Shown: positions 43,439 through 53,180, counted from the stretch's first letter. The stretch is 64,000 nt of DNA from UMGS1889 sp964540575 (GCA_964540575.1 CAZINI010000003.1:62001-126000); one strand, 5' to 3'. The notes: generated from the sequence alone by a model not told the origin. Program-made: numbers and translations.

Positions 43439-45523
43439 TTAACTCCTTTCCGCTTTTATGCCGTTTCCTATCTGCTTTTCGATGGGTATCCATTTGCACA
43501 TTGCTTTGTCAAATAATGCCATATCGATAGGCTTTGCGATATAGTCGTTCATTCCCGAGGCAAGCAGCTCGTCGCTGGCACCCTTTTCGGTGGTAGCAGT
43601 CAGGGCGATGATAGGCACCTGCTTGGCATTGCTGCTGCGGAGTGCTCTTATCTGCTTAACGGTTTCCGTTCCGCTCATATCGGGCATAAGCTGGTCCATA
43701 AAGATAAGGTCGAACTGCTGTCCCGCACGCATAAGCCGAAGTGCCTTTTCGCCGCTTTCCGCAGATACCGAGCGAATAGCGTAGCACTTGAGGATAGCTT
43801 CCACGACCTTTCGGTTGGATGCGGTGTCGTCAACGATAAGCACTCTTGCTTCGGGGGCTGTGAAGCTGTTGATAAGTGCATTTTTCTCCTGAACGGTTTC
43901 CGAAAGACCGTTGACAATATCACAGAAGGAGAAAAGGGTGAGGGGCTTTCTTATGCGTTCGATGCCCGCAAAAGCGGTATCTGCGGGATCCTGTATGCTC
44001 AGCATCTGTATAATTTTTGCTTTTTTGAAGGCAGGCAGCTCGGATAGTCCCGCAGAACGGGCATATTTGCTGTCGAACAAAAGGATATTCTCGGGGACGT
44101 CCTCAACGATCTTATCCACCGAAGCAATATCGTCCAGCACGAAATATTCAAGATTAAGGGATTCAAACATATTGCACGCCGCAAGACGGCAGACAAAATT
44201 CGGTTCGATTATGTAAATACGGCAGGCGGGCAGGCTTCCAATGTCGGAGATTATCTCAGCGGAAGCTATCTGCTGAACGACAGAGGCAGTAAAGGTCGAG
44301 CCAACGCCGTAAACGCTCTCAACGGTAATATCTCCGCCCATAAGCACAGCAAGCCGTCTGGCGATGGCAAGTCCAAGACCTGCACCCTCGCTGGATTGTC
44401 CAGGAACGTTGTCCACCTGGAAAAATTCGGTGAACAGCTTCGGAATATCGTCCGACTTGATGCCGATGCCCGTGTCCTCCACCGAAACGGTCAGCAGCAC
44501 CTTATCCGCCGAAACAGGCTCGCTGCCGACGGTCATAGTAATCATACCGTGATGTGTGAATTTTACTGCATTTGACAGAATATTGTGAACTATCTTCTTA
44601 AGCTTGTGCAGGTCGCCCGACAGAGAAGCGGGAATATCGGGGCTGACATTTACGATGAAAGCAATGTCCTTGTTTTTCAGCTCGGCACTTGTTTCGCTGA
44701 TGGTTTCCTCAACGAATTTTCTTATGGAATAAGCCTGACAGGAGATCTCCTCGCCGCCTGCCTCAACTCTTGAAAAGTCGAGAACATCGTCGATAATGGT
44801 AAGCAGCTGCTCAGCTGATTCCTTGATATTTGCGGTGTATTCCATACATTCCTCGTTAAGGCGGTTATGCCTTAAAAGGTCGTTCATACCGCAGATTGTG
44901 TTCAGAGGAAGTCTGATCTCATAGCTCAGACCTGCAATAAATTCGCCCTTTGCCTTTGCAGCTTTTTCCGCTTCGTTTTTCTTAAGCTCCAGCAGCTGCA
45001 GAAGGTCCTCGTGGCTTTGGGTCTTTTCGGCAGCACGTCTGTCGGCTCTTTTTCTGAATAATGCTATGATCGTAAATGTGATCGAGGTCATTACCAGATA
45101 TACCATCGTAATGGTCTGCGACGAATTCAGTGTTCCTTCCATAGCGGAATTTGCGATATATACGACCAATGCCGCCGCAATATTGAACAGGCAGACGGGA
45201 ATAACGCTGAATCCCGCAGACACCGCAACCGCACCTATCAGCAGAACTGCCGCATTCTCGGACTTGCAGGCAAATATGAACAGGCTTATCATAGCTATCA
45301 GAAGAATGTCCGAACACCATGCTTTGAACTTTGCAGGCATTGCCCCGATAAAGCAGACAGCTGCCGATGTACCGCCTAAAATTGCGGTAAATACAGTAAC
45401 GAGCGGACTTACCGACTGCTGTGCTGCCGCTGCGGCGGTGAATATGGTAAGTACTAGGATTATCCAGCCTCCGATTTTTACAGCGGGACTGTTTGTATTG
45501 TATTTTTGATCGGTTTTTTTCAT
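43439..45523 (-). CDS. Hybrid sensor protein with HisKA/HATPase and receiver domains, phospho-acceptor His missing
   Basis: A 694-residue membrane protein: about six N-terminal helices (15-160), a HisKA-like helix, an HATPase domain (HNILSNAVKFTH, DTGIGIKSDD, GAGLGLAIAR), a degenerate receiver and a C-terminal receiver with the phospho-Asp in IFMDQLMPDMSG. The H-box reads SYEIRLPL where SHEIRTPL is expected, so Tyr201 (codon 44921-44923) stands at the phosphorylated His. It cannot autophosphorylate in the normal way and may be a pseudokinase or scaffold. It overlaps the lipid-kinase gene by four bases. Confidence 0.88.
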   Translation of the reverse strand: MKKTDQKYNTNSPAVKIGGWIILVLTIFTAAAAAQQSVSPLVTVFTAILGGTSAAVCFIGAMPAKFKAWCSDILLIAMISLFIFACKSENAAVLLIGAVAVSAGFSVIPVCLFNIAAALVVYIANSAMEGTLNSSQTITMVYLVMTSITFTIIALFRKRADRRAAEKTQSHEDLLQLLELKKNEAEKAAKAKGEFIAGLSYEIRLPLNTICGMNDLLRHNRLNEECMEYTANIKESAEQLLTIIDDVLDFSRVEAGGEEISCQAYSIRKFVEETISETSAELKNKDIAFIVNVSPDIPASLSGDLHKLKKIVHNILSNAVKFTHHGMITMTVGSEPVSADKVLLTVSVEDTGIGIKSDDIPKLFTEFFQVDNVPGQSSEGAGLGLAIARRLAVLMGGDITVESVYGVGSTFTASVVQQIASAEIISDIGSLPACRIYIIEPNFVCRLAACNMFESLNLEYFVLDDIASVDKIVEDVPENILLFDSKYARSAGLSELPAFKKAKIIQMLSIQDPADTAFAGIERIRKPLTLFSFCDIVNGLSETVQEKNALINSFTAPEARVLIVDDTASNRKVVEAILKCYAIRSVSAESGEKALRLMRAGQQFDLIFMDQLMPDMSGTETVKQIRALRSSNAKQVPIIALTATTEKGASDELLASGMNDYIAKPIDMALFDKAMCKWIPIEKQIGNGIKAERS

Positions 45524-46467
45524 TTAAACACCTCCGTATCGATACTGTCAAGGGTCACGCCCTGAGGTACGACAAAGTTCAGTTTTTTTCGTCCCAGCGA
45601 AGCATTTATTTCGGTAAGCTCCACCGCTTCACCGTCAAGGTTTGCAATGAGCGGTTTGCCGTCCGCACGTTTTATGCGGATCTGTGAGCCGTCGGTGATG
45701 ATGGCTTTATCTCCGATCGTTTCCAGGTCGCCGTTCATGAACGGTTTCAGAGAGCGGAGGACATTCAGCCGTCCCGCTGCTTTGAAAAGCATTATCTCCA
45801 GTCTGCCGTCATTGGGACGGGCGTAGGGCAGGGGGTACATATTGCTTCCGAAGCATTTTCCGTTGGCGAAATGGAGGATAACGTATCTGCCGTCATATCG
45901 TCTGCCGTCAACGGAAATTTCGTATTCTATGGACGTATCGGTGAGAATGGTCACAACGGGCATAAGCTTGTAGGGAAGATTTCTATGTATCATTGACAGA
46001 TCCTGAAAGAATGAAAATGTCCGAAAACAGCTTTCAAAGCCCATAGTCATGGTGTTTACAGCCCTGTATTCGCCGTTTATCTCTATAACGTCAAGGGGAA
46101 TAACGCTGCCGCTGATAAGCTTTTTCAGATCTCTGAACTCGCTGTAGGAATCTTCGCCGAAGCATTTGATGAGGTCGTTGGAAAGACCTGTGGGGCAGCA
46201 GGCTATCTCTCGGTTTGAAAGGTCGGATATTCCCGAAAGAGTCCGCTGGAGCGTCCCCGAGCCGCCGCAGGCGTAAAATCTGATGGGTTCGTCCGAGAAT
46301 ATTGAGCATATCTTGTCGGCGAGGATGCTTTCATAGCCCTGATATTCCGAGTCAAACACCAGATAATCGAAGCCCGATTCTGCTTTCAGCTCCTCAAGGG
46401 TACGGCGTATTTTTCGGGAAAGCTGTCCGTTTCCTGCATGGGGATTTATTATAAAAACGTGTTTCAA
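45520..46467 (-). CDS. Diacylglycerol kinase-like (DAGKc) protein with altered GGDGT motif
   Basis: A 315-residue protein of the YegS/BmrU/DgkB fold. The opening KHVFIINPHAGNGQ and the PTGLSNDL loop are recognisable. The nucleotide motif GGDGT is GGSGT here (Ser70), which may impair lipid phosphorylation. The start is a TTG at 46467 with AAAGGA nine bases ahead; the frame runs further upstream without a site. First gene of the operon with the hybrid sensor, mannosidase and HD protein. Confidence 0.83.
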   Translation of the reverse strand: MKHVFIINPHAGNGQLSRKIRRTLEELKAESGFDYLVFDSEYQGYESILADKICSIFSDEPIRFYACGGSGTLQRTLSGISDLSNREIACCPTGLSNDLIKCFGEDSYSEFRDLKKLISGSVIPLDVIEINGEYRAVNTMTMGFESCFRTFSFFQDLSMIHRNLPYKLMPVVTILTDTSIEYEISVDGRRYDGRYVILHFANGKCFGSNMYPLPYARPNDGRLEIMLFKAAGRLNVLRSLKPFMNGDLETIGDKAIITDGSQIRIKRADGKPLIANLDGEAVELTEINASLGRKKLNFVVPQGVTLDSIDTEVFK

Positions 46468-46615
46468 GCGTAACAATCCTTTATGAAATATTGTTACAAT
46501 ATTATACAGCATTTGCCCGAAAAATTCAATAATATTTTATTAAGGAAATGCTGATTATATCTCCTTTTGATTCATGTGACGTATTTCCCATACTGTTTTC
46601 GAGATGAAACGGTTT

Positions 46616-46625
46616 ATTATACCAA
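46616..46625 (-). promoter_or_regulatory. Extended -10 promoter of the DAGK operon
   Basis: Minus-strand TTGGTATAAT with no good -35 hexamer. Confidence 0.5.
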
Positions 46626-46692
46626 AAAAACAGGAAAATTTACCCGATATAATAGTTAAGAAATATAATTGTAATATAAAATTAATTGGAAT

Positions 46693-46702
46693 ATGGTACA
46701 AT
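46693..46702 (+). promoter_or_regulatory. Extended -10 promoter of the ABC exporter operon
   Basis: ATATGGTACAAT with TACAAT at 46697-46702 and a weak -35. Confidence 0.45.
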
Positions 46703-46758
46703 TAAAAGAATATTTACCGAAGAAAAATCTCCTCTATCATTGAAAGGAAGCGGTAGTT

Positions 46759-47460
46759 TTGGCATTTGTTGAACTGAAAGACGTGTATAAGAGATATAAA
46801 ATGGGTGAGGTGACCATCACCGCCTCGGACGGTGTGAGCTTTACCGCCGAAAAGGGCGAGTTTGTCATTATCGTAGGTGCAAGCGGTGCGGGCAAGACCA
46901 CTATGCTCAATATGCTGGGCGGAATGGACACCTGCGACGAGGGTCAGATAATCGTTGACGGTCAGGACGTGGCGAAGCTGACTTCACGGGAACTTACTAC
47001 CTATCGCCGATATGATATTGGATTTGTTTTCCAGTTCTATAACCTTGTGCAAAATCTCACGGCAAAGGAAAATGTGGAGTTGGCATCTCAGATAAGCAAG
47101 AACGCTCTCGACCCCGAGGAGGTGCTGAAAGCCGTCGGGCTGGGGGACAGAATGGATAATTTCCCCGCACAGCTTTCGGGCGGCGAGCAGCAGAGAGTCG
47201 CTATTGCAAGGGCACTGGCGAAGTCCCCGAAGCTGCTACTCTGCGATGAACCGACAGGTGCTCTGGACTATGCCACGGGAAAGGTCATACTGAAGCTTTT
47301 GCAGGACACCTGCCGTGAAAAGGGTATGACTGTTATCGTTATCACACACAATCAGGCACTTACGCCTATGGCAGACCGTGTTATCAAGATGAAAAGTGCC
47401 AAGGTTTATGAAATGACCGTGAACGAAAATCCCGTTCCCGTTGAACAGATAGAATGGTAA
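46759..47460 (+). CDS. ABC transporter ATP-binding protein (MacB/LolD type)
   Basis: A 233-residue ATPase with Walker A GASGAGKTT, Q-loop FVFQFYNLV, signature LSGGEQQRVAIARAL, Walker B LLLCDEPTGALD and the switch His in VITHN. This subclass powers FtsX-type exporters or mechanotransmission complexes. It starts with TTG (46759) eight bases after AAAGGAAG, and precedes its permease by twelve bases. Confidence 0.95.
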   Translation: MAFVELKDVYKRYKMGEVTITASDGVSFTAEKGEFVIIVGASGAGKTTMLNMLGGMDTCDEGQIIVDGQDVAKLTSRELTTYRRYDIGFVFQFYNLVQNLTAKENVELASQISKNALDPEEVLKAVGLGDRMDNFPAQLSGGEQQRVAIARALAKSPKLLLCDEPTGALDYATGKVILKLLQDTCREKGMTVIVITHNQALTPMADRVIKMKSAKVYEMTVNENPVPVEQIEW

Positions 47461-47472
47461 GGGTGATTTCCG

Positions 47473-50433
47473 ATGAAAAACAAGCTCGTTTTAAATACAT
47501 TTCGGAGCATAAAGACCACATTCAGCCGATTTGCCGCTATTATGGCGATAATTGCTATAAGCTGCGGATTTTTTGCAGGCGTAAAGGTGTGCAGCTCCGA
47601 CCTGCTGATCTCTGCACAGGACTATTACGAGAAGCAGCAGCTGGCGGATTTCCATTTGCTGTCAACGCTGGGCTTCACCGAGGAGGATATTTCCGAGGTA
47701 AAGAAGCTGGAGGGCGTTGAAGCGGCTGAATATGGCTATTCTGCCGATCTGTTTTTGACCTTTCCCGATGGCAAAAGCATAACCGTCAAGACGCTTTCCT
47801 TTGATGCAGACCGCTATTCTTCGGGCGAGATGCTGAGTCTTCCGTATTTTGTGGAGGGACGGCTTCCCGAAAATCCCGGGGAATGTCTGGCAGACGCTTC
47901 CTTCCGTTCGGGGACAGCGATAGCCTTGGGGGATAAGATAGTTCTGTCCGCCCCCGTTGATACCGATATAGACGATATTATGAGCCGAACGGAATATACC
48001 GTTGTGGGACGAGTAAAATCGCCTATGTACATATCCTTCGAGAGGGGTTCGACAAACGTCGGAAACGGCTCTCTGAACGGTTTTATCTATATTCCCGAGG
48101 AAAATTACACCTACGAATATTACACCGATATTTATCTCACGGGCAAACAGCTTTCGGGCGAAAAATTCTGGACGGATAAGTATGAAGAAGCCTCCGACAG
48201 CCTGAAAACCGAGCTTGAAGCCTTTGCGGAGGACAGGATAGCTGTCAGGGTCACCGATATTAGGTCGGACGCTCAGCCCGATTTAGATGATGCCCGAAAG
48301 AAGATAGATGACGGAAAGCGTGAATACAACGACGGACTTCGTGAGCTGGAGGACACAAAATCTCCCTTTGAGGCTCTCACGAAGGCATGCGACGGCATTG
48401 ACGATATACTGACGGAATTTTCCGATAAATATATCCCGACAGTTTCGAGAAATGAAAATCCCGTGCTTCCCGAGGAGCTGGACAGTTCAGTCAAGGGCAT
48501 AGCCGAAGCGTTCACAAAGTTCGGTGTGGACGCTCCCATTTACAATATGCTTGTTTCCTATATCACGCAAGACCCTGCGGACGCCGTTCACAAAGAGGCG
48601 GCAAAGCAGACTATTCTTGCCTACCAAAGCTCGGTGAGAGAGCAGATAGCCCTTGCTCAGTCGGACATTACCGAGGCTTACAACAAGCTGTCCGATGCCA
48701 AGAAGGACATTGACAAGGCAGAGGAGGAGCTGGCAGATGCCATTGCCGATCTGGACGAGCTGACGGAAAGTGCCGAGTGGTATGTTTGGAATCGTGATGA
48801 TGCGTTCCCGTATTTTGCAAACTTTGAAACAGACTGCGGACGTGTTGACGCTATCGCCAATGTTTTCCCCGTTTTCTTCGTGCTGGTGGCGGCTCTGGTT
48901 TGCTTCAACACTATGACGAGAATGGTTGAGGAGCAGCGTACTCAGACGGGAACGCTGAAAGCCCTCGGTTACAGCAGAAAGTCCATTGCCGCTCAGTATC
49001 TCATATATGCAATTTCCGCAAGCGTTATCGGCGGCTTTATTGGAATAGCCATATGCCTTAAGGTTTTCCCGATAATTATCTTCAATGCTTACAGTTCGCT
49101 GTATATTTTCCCCTATCTGCTGATGCCGTTTCGGTGGGATTATGTGGCGGGGTGCATACTGGCGGCGGTCCTCTGCACGGGGACGGCTTCTATGCTTTCC
49201 TGTTACTCGGAGCTGGTTTCCGTACCCGCTCAGCTTATGCGTCCAAAACCTCCAAAGGAGGGAAAAAGGGTGCTGCTGGAAAGGGTCGGCTTTATCTGGA
49301 AGCGTCTGAAATTCACCCATAAAGTCACGGTCAGAAATATTTCCCGTTACAAAAGCCGTGTGCTTATGACCGTTATGGGCGTTGCGGGCTGTACGGCTCT
49401 GCTGCTGGCGGGATTTACGCTGAAATATTCCATTTCATCTATTGTGGACAGACAGTATGGTCAGCTGTTCCTTTATGATATGCTGACTGTTCTCGATGAT
49501 GAGGCTGACGAGGAGGACAGGGCTGCTGTTCCCGAACTGCTTGAAAAATCGTCCGACGTTTCCTCTTATATGTCCATTATGCAGGACACAACGGAGATAG
49601 ACACCAAAGAAGGGGAGATGGAGGTTTACTATTTCGTTCCCGAGGACGAAAAACGGCTTGGCGAGTTTATCACTCTCCGAACCCGTATCGGACATGAGCC
49701 TCTCTCCCTTGATAACAGCGGCGTTGTTATCAACGAAAAGCTTTCAAAGCAGCTGGGCGTTTCGGCGGGAGATGAAATAACTCTGGAGGACGCTGCTGCT
49801 CCCGTAAAAATATCTGCAATTACGGAAAATTACACATTCAACTATATTTATTTCACTCCCGCTCTTTACAAATCACTTTTCGGGGAGTATAATAACAATA
49901 TGTTCATCATAAACACCGCCGAAGGCTGCAACAGGGACAGGCTTTCCGCCGCTCTGCTGGAGAATGACAGTGTTCTCGGTTCAAGCTTTTCCGATGACGG
50001 CAGTCAGAAGTTCAAGGACTTGGTTTCCAGCCTGAATATGATAGTGCTGGCTCTTATTGTGTCGGCGGGTGCATTGGCGTTTGTGGTGCTGTTCAATCTT
50101 GCAAATATCAATATAAACGAGCGTATGAGGGAGCTTGCTACCATTAAGGTGCTTGGCTTCTATGACGGTGAATTGTCGGCGTATGTTTACAGGGAAAATA
50201 TTGTTTCCGCTGTTATGGGCATTGCGGCGGGACTGCTGCTGGGCGTGTTCCTTTCGAGATTTGTTATAACCACCGCCGAGGTGGACGCTGTAATGTTCGC
50301 CCCCGATATTCCGCTTTACTGCTTTGTTTTTGCGGCACTGCTGACCGCTGTATTTGCGGCTTTCGTGAATATTATACTTCATTTCCGTCTTAAAAAGATA
50401 GATATGGCGGCTTCGCTTAAGGCTATTGAATAA
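47473..50433 (+). CDS. FtsX-like ABC permease
   Basis: A 986-residue membrane partner of the preceding ATPase. A first helix (about 15-35) is followed by a large outside region with a long coiled-coil stretch (about 270-450, DDARKKIDDGKREYNDGL and repeated EELADAIADLDEL-type heptads). Two FtsX blocks follow, about 475-610 and 850-975, joined by a second outside domain. Such pairs export lipoproteins, peptides or antimicrobials, or signal to cell-wall enzymes; the cargo is unknown. Confidence 0.9.
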   Translation: MKNKLVLNTFRSIKTTFSRFAAIMAIIAISCGFFAGVKVCSSDLLISAQDYYEKQQLADFHLLSTLGFTEEDISEVKKLEGVEAAEYGYSADLFLTFPDGKSITVKTLSFDADRYSSGEMLSLPYFVEGRLPENPGECLADASFRSGTAIALGDKIVLSAPVDTDIDDIMSRTEYTVVGRVKSPMYISFERGSTNVGNGSLNGFIYIPEENYTYEYYTDIYLTGKQLSGEKFWTDKYEEASDSLKTELEAFAEDRIAVRVTDIRSDAQPDLDDARKKIDDGKREYNDGLRELEDTKSPFEALTKACDGIDDILTEFSDKYIPTVSRNENPVLPEELDSSVKGIAEAFTKFGVDAPIYNMLVSYITQDPADAVHKEAAKQTILAYQSSVREQIALAQSDITEAYNKLSDAKKDIDKAEEELADAIADLDELTESAEWYVWNRDDAFPYFANFETDCGRVDAIANVFPVFFVLVAALVCFNTMTRMVEEQRTQTGTLKALGYSRKSIAAQYLIYAISASVIGGFIGIAICLKVFPIIIFNAYSSLYIFPYLLMPFRWDYVAGCILAAVLCTGTASMLSCYSELVSVPAQLMRPKPPKEGKRVLLERVGFIWKRLKFTHKVTVRNISRYKSRVLMTVMGVAGCTALLLAGFTLKYSISSIVDRQYGQLFLYDMLTVLDDEADEEDRAAVPELLEKSSDVSSYMSIMQDTTEIDTKEGEMEVYYFVPEDEKRLGEFITLRTRIGHEPLSLDNSGVVINEKLSKQLGVSAGDEITLEDAAAPVKISAITENYTFNYIYFTPALYKSLFGEYNNNMFIINTAEGCNRDRLSAALLENDSVLGSSFSDDGSQKFKDLVSSLNMIVLALIVSAGALAFVVLFNLANININERMRELATIKVLGFYDGELSAYVYRENIVSAVMGIAAGLLLGVFLSRFVITTAEVDAVMFAPDIPLYCFVFAALLTAVFAAFVNIILHFRLKKIDMAASLKAIE

Positions 50434-50451
50434 ACTTTGGGAGGATTTAAA

Positions 50452-51948
50452 ATGATTTTCAAGGACATTGACCATCTGGTTTCCTACGGTCTGAAAACGG
50501 GACTTATTGAGGAAGAGGACAGGATTTATACGACAAACCGTCTTTTAGAGCTTCTCGGTTTGGAGGATTACGAGCCGACGGGGACGGAGGCTGATGTTTC
50601 CGAGCTGGAGGATATTCTGAAAAATCTGCTGGACTATGCCTGCGAAAAGGGGATAGTTCCCGAAAACAGCGTGGTTTACAGGGATCTTTTCGATACAAAG
50701 CTGATGAGCGTTATGGTTTCAAAGCCTTCCGAGGTCACAAAGAAGTTCTTTGAACTGTACGAGAAATCGCCTAAAGAGGCTTCCGACTATTACTATAAAC
50801 TCAGCTGCGACAGCGACTATATCCGCCGCTACCGCATTGCAAGGGATATGAAGTGGAAATCCGTTACCGAGTACGGCGAGCTGGATATTACCATCAACCT
50901 TTCAAAGCCCGAAAAGGACCCGAAGGCTATTGCTGCCGCAAAAAATGCCAAGCAGACGGGCTATCCCAAATGTTTGCTTTGTGCCGAAAATGTGGGTTAC
51001 AGCGGACGGATAAATCACCCTGCAAGGCAAAATCACCGCATTATCCCCCTGACCATAAACGGCGAGCCGTGGGCGATGCAGTATTCGCCTTACGTTTACT
51101 ATAACGAGCATTGTATCCTGCTGAACACAAAGCACGTTCCCATGAAGATAGACAAGGCAGCGTTCAACAAGCTGTTTGACTTTGTGAAGCTGTTCCCGCA
51201 CTATTTTATCGGTTCAAATGCCGACCTGCCTATTGTGGGCGGTTCCATACTTGCTCACGAGCATTTTCAGGGCGGAAACTACACCTTTGCAATGGCGAAG
51301 GCTCCCGTTGAAAAGCGGTATACTGTCAAGGGCTTCGAGGACGTTGAGGTCGGCAGGGTAAAGTGGCCTATGTCGGTAATTCGTCTGTCGGGAACGGATT
51401 CCCACAGGCTTGTGGAGCTTGCGGATAAGATACTTGCCAAGTGGCGGGCATATTCCGATGAATCCGTCGGGATATTTGCCGAAACAGACGGCGAGCCTCA
51501 CAACACCATTACGCCCATCGCCCGAATGAACGGGGACAGATACGAGCTTGATTTGGTGCTTCGCAACAATATCACCACCGAGGAGCATCCTCTGGGAGTT
51601 TTCCATCCCCACGCAAAGCTGCATCATATAAAGAAGGAAAATATCGGTCTTATCGAGGTAATGGGTCTGGCTGTTCTTCCCGCAAGGCTGAAATCGGAAA
51701 TGGAGCTGCTGGCTGATACGCTTATCACAAAGGGTGTGGACGCTGTACGCAGTGTTCCCGAGCTGGAAAAGCACGCAGATTGGGCGGAGGAATTTGCTGC
51801 CCGCCGTGAGATAGCCCCCGAAAACGTGAACGACGTCCTCAAGGACGAGGTGGGCAAGGTGTTTGCACAGGTGCTGGAGGACGCAGGCGTTTACAAGCGT
51901 ACCGACGAGGGCATGGCGGCGTTTGACAGGTTTGCCGCTTCAATTTGA
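50452..51948 (+). CDS. galT: UDP-glucose-hexose-1-phosphate uridylyltransferase (class II)
   Basis: A 498-residue Leloir-pathway enzyme exchanging UMP between glucose-1-P and galactose-1-P. Length and motifs are those of the Gram-positive class II form: RQNHRIIPL, YYNEHCILLN and GSILAHEHFQGG, the last holding the active histidines. The ATG at 50452 has GGGAGG upstream. No galK or galE is in the window. Confidence 0.95.
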   Translation: MIFKDIDHLVSYGLKTGLIEEEDRIYTTNRLLELLGLEDYEPTGTEADVSELEDILKNLLDYACEKGIVPENSVVYRDLFDTKLMSVMVSKPSEVTKKFFELYEKSPKEASDYYYKLSCDSDYIRRYRIARDMKWKSVTEYGELDITINLSKPEKDPKAIAAAKNAKQTGYPKCLLCAENVGYSGRINHPARQNHRIIPLTINGEPWAMQYSPYVYYNEHCILLNTKHVPMKIDKAAFNKLFDFVKLFPHYFIGSNADLPIVGGSILAHEHFQGGNYTFAMAKAPVEKRYTVKGFEDVEVGRVKWPMSVIRLSGTDSHRLVELADKILAKWRAYSDESVGIFAETDGEPHNTITPIARMNGDRYELDLVLRNNITTEEHPLGVFHPHAKLHHIKKENIGLIEVMGLAVLPARLKSEMELLADTLITKGVDAVRSVPELEKHADWAEEFAARREIAPENVNDVLKDEVGKVFAQVLEDAGVYKRTDEGMAAFDRFAASI

Positions 51949-51966
51949 TAAAAGGAGGGCTTAGCT

Positions 51967-52341
51967 TTGCCGAATAATATTTACGAATCAGGCGAGGATT
52001 ATCTGGAAACCATACTCATACTTGATGAACGGACGAAATATGTTCGTTCGGTAGATATTGCTGCAGAGCTGGGTTACTCAAAGCCCAGTGTCAGCCGTGC
52101 AGTGGGCATATTAAAGGCGAACGGCTTCATTACCGTTGAGGCGGACGGGCAGATAAAGCTTACCAAGGCGGGTCTGAAAAAGGCAAACGAGGTTTACGAC
52201 CGCCATCGGCTTATCAGGCGTTTTTTCACCGAGATACTCGGCGTAAATCAGGTCACGGCAGAGGAGGACGCCTGCAAGGTGGAGCATGTTATCAGCGAGG
52301 AAACCTATCAGCGGCTAAAGCTGTTTATGGAGAAAAAATGA
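51967..52341 (+). CDS. DtxR/MntR-family metal-dependent regulator
   Basis: A 124-residue repressor with the family winged helix (SVDIAAELGYSKPSVSRAVGIL, about 25-46) and a dimerisation region carrying metal-ligand residues (EEDACKVEHVIS). There is no SH3-like third domain, as in MntR, so Mn or Fe sensing is likely. TTG start with AAGGAGGG. It follows galT by 18 bases, and no metal transporter is adjacent. Confidence 0.88.
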   Translation: MPNNIYESGEDYLETILILDERTKYVRSVDIAAELGYSKPSVSRAVGILKANGFITVEADGQIKLTKAGLKKANEVYDRHRLIRRFFTEILGVNQVTAEEDACKVEHVISEETYQRLKLFMEKK

Positions 52342-52385
52342 AACCGTCCCCCGACCGAAGCAATATATCGGTCGGGGGACGGTTT
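52341..52385. terminator. Long GC-rich hairpin between convergent genes
   Basis: A perfect 17-base stem (52341-52357 with 52369-52385), starting in the regulator's stop codon. The T-tract is short, but position and symmetry fit a bidirectional terminator. Confidence 0.85.
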
Positions 52386-52400
52386 ATGTATTTTACAAAA

Positions 52401-53111
52401 TTAAGCTCTAGTATTAAGCGTGAGTCCCGAGGTATATGCAGAAAGCCACTGCTCGATGCCCGAGGCACTGTATGTCTGATAGGTGGTTTTTGGCGTTTCG
52501 GAGAGTGTTTCTATCTGGGAAGCCTTTGCGGAAATTCTTGCTGTAAAGGAATTTGCACCGTTGAAAAGAGCATTCAGGAAGGGAGCCTCCGCATTTTTCA
52601 GAGTTTCCTTGTTAAGGGAAAGAGTTTTTTCCTTGTCATCAACGGTGATGCCCGCTTTTGCAAGCAGCTTTGTGGAATAGGAGGCAGTTCCCGTCATAAA
52701 GGAAACCTTTTCCTTAACAAGGCTGTTTGATGAAGCCTTGCCCTGTGAAACAACGGAATTGTAGCTGTTTACGAAATCTGAAACGGCAGTTTCCAGCTTA
52801 TCCCTGTCAACGGTATAGCTGCCGTCCTCATTTCTGGAAACGACAGAATCGGACAATGCATCGGCAGCCGTTTTCAGCCTTTCGGCAGAATTTTTCAGAG
52901 CCGTATCGGGCTTATATGTATCGGAAACGGCAGGTTTGCTTTGAGTTTTCCAAGACTTGGCAAGCTCCTCATACTGAGCCTTTAGGTCGGCTTGGTTCGT
53001 CTTGAATTCCTCATAGCGTTTTGCGATGCTCTGCAGATCGGACATACCCGAAATTTTAGATGTATAGTAATTACTGTAATTCAGCATTGAAGTAATGGGA
53101 GAAATATACAT
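52401..53111 (-). CDS. FliD-like small protein
   Basis: A 236-residue protein without signal peptide or membrane helix. Its middle resembles the C-terminal part of flagellar cap FliD: ETAVSDFVNSYNSVVSQG, then LAKAGITVDDKEKTLSLNKETLKNA, a spacing seen in FliD (acidic helix with AYN/SYN, then GITxxxxGTLxLD). No flagellar gene is nearby, and the coiled-coil N-terminal domain of FliD is missing. It may be an extracellular or vestigial relative. Strong own promoter. Confidence 0.6.
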   Translation of the reverse strand: MYISPITSMLNYSNYYTSKISGMSDLQSIAKRYEEFKTNQADLKAQYEELAKSWKTQSKPAVSDTYKPDTALKNSAERLKTAADALSDSVVSRNEDGSYTVDRDKLETAVSDFVNSYNSVVSQGKASSNSLVKEKVSFMTGTASYSTKLLAKAGITVDDKEKTLSLNKETLKNAEAPFLNALFNGANSFTARISAKASQIETLSETPKTTYQTYSASGIEQWLSAYTSGLTLNTRA

Positions 53112-53151
53112 ATATAAACCTCCTTATGACATAGTTTTCCTTTATACACAA

Positions 53152-53180
53152 ATTATACCACAGCTGTATTCAAATGTCAA
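53152..53180 (-). promoter_or_regulatory. Consensus promoter of the FliD-like gene
   Basis: Minus-strand TTGACA (53175-53180), 17-base spacer ending GCTGTGG, TATAAT (53152-53157). Confidence 0.88.
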
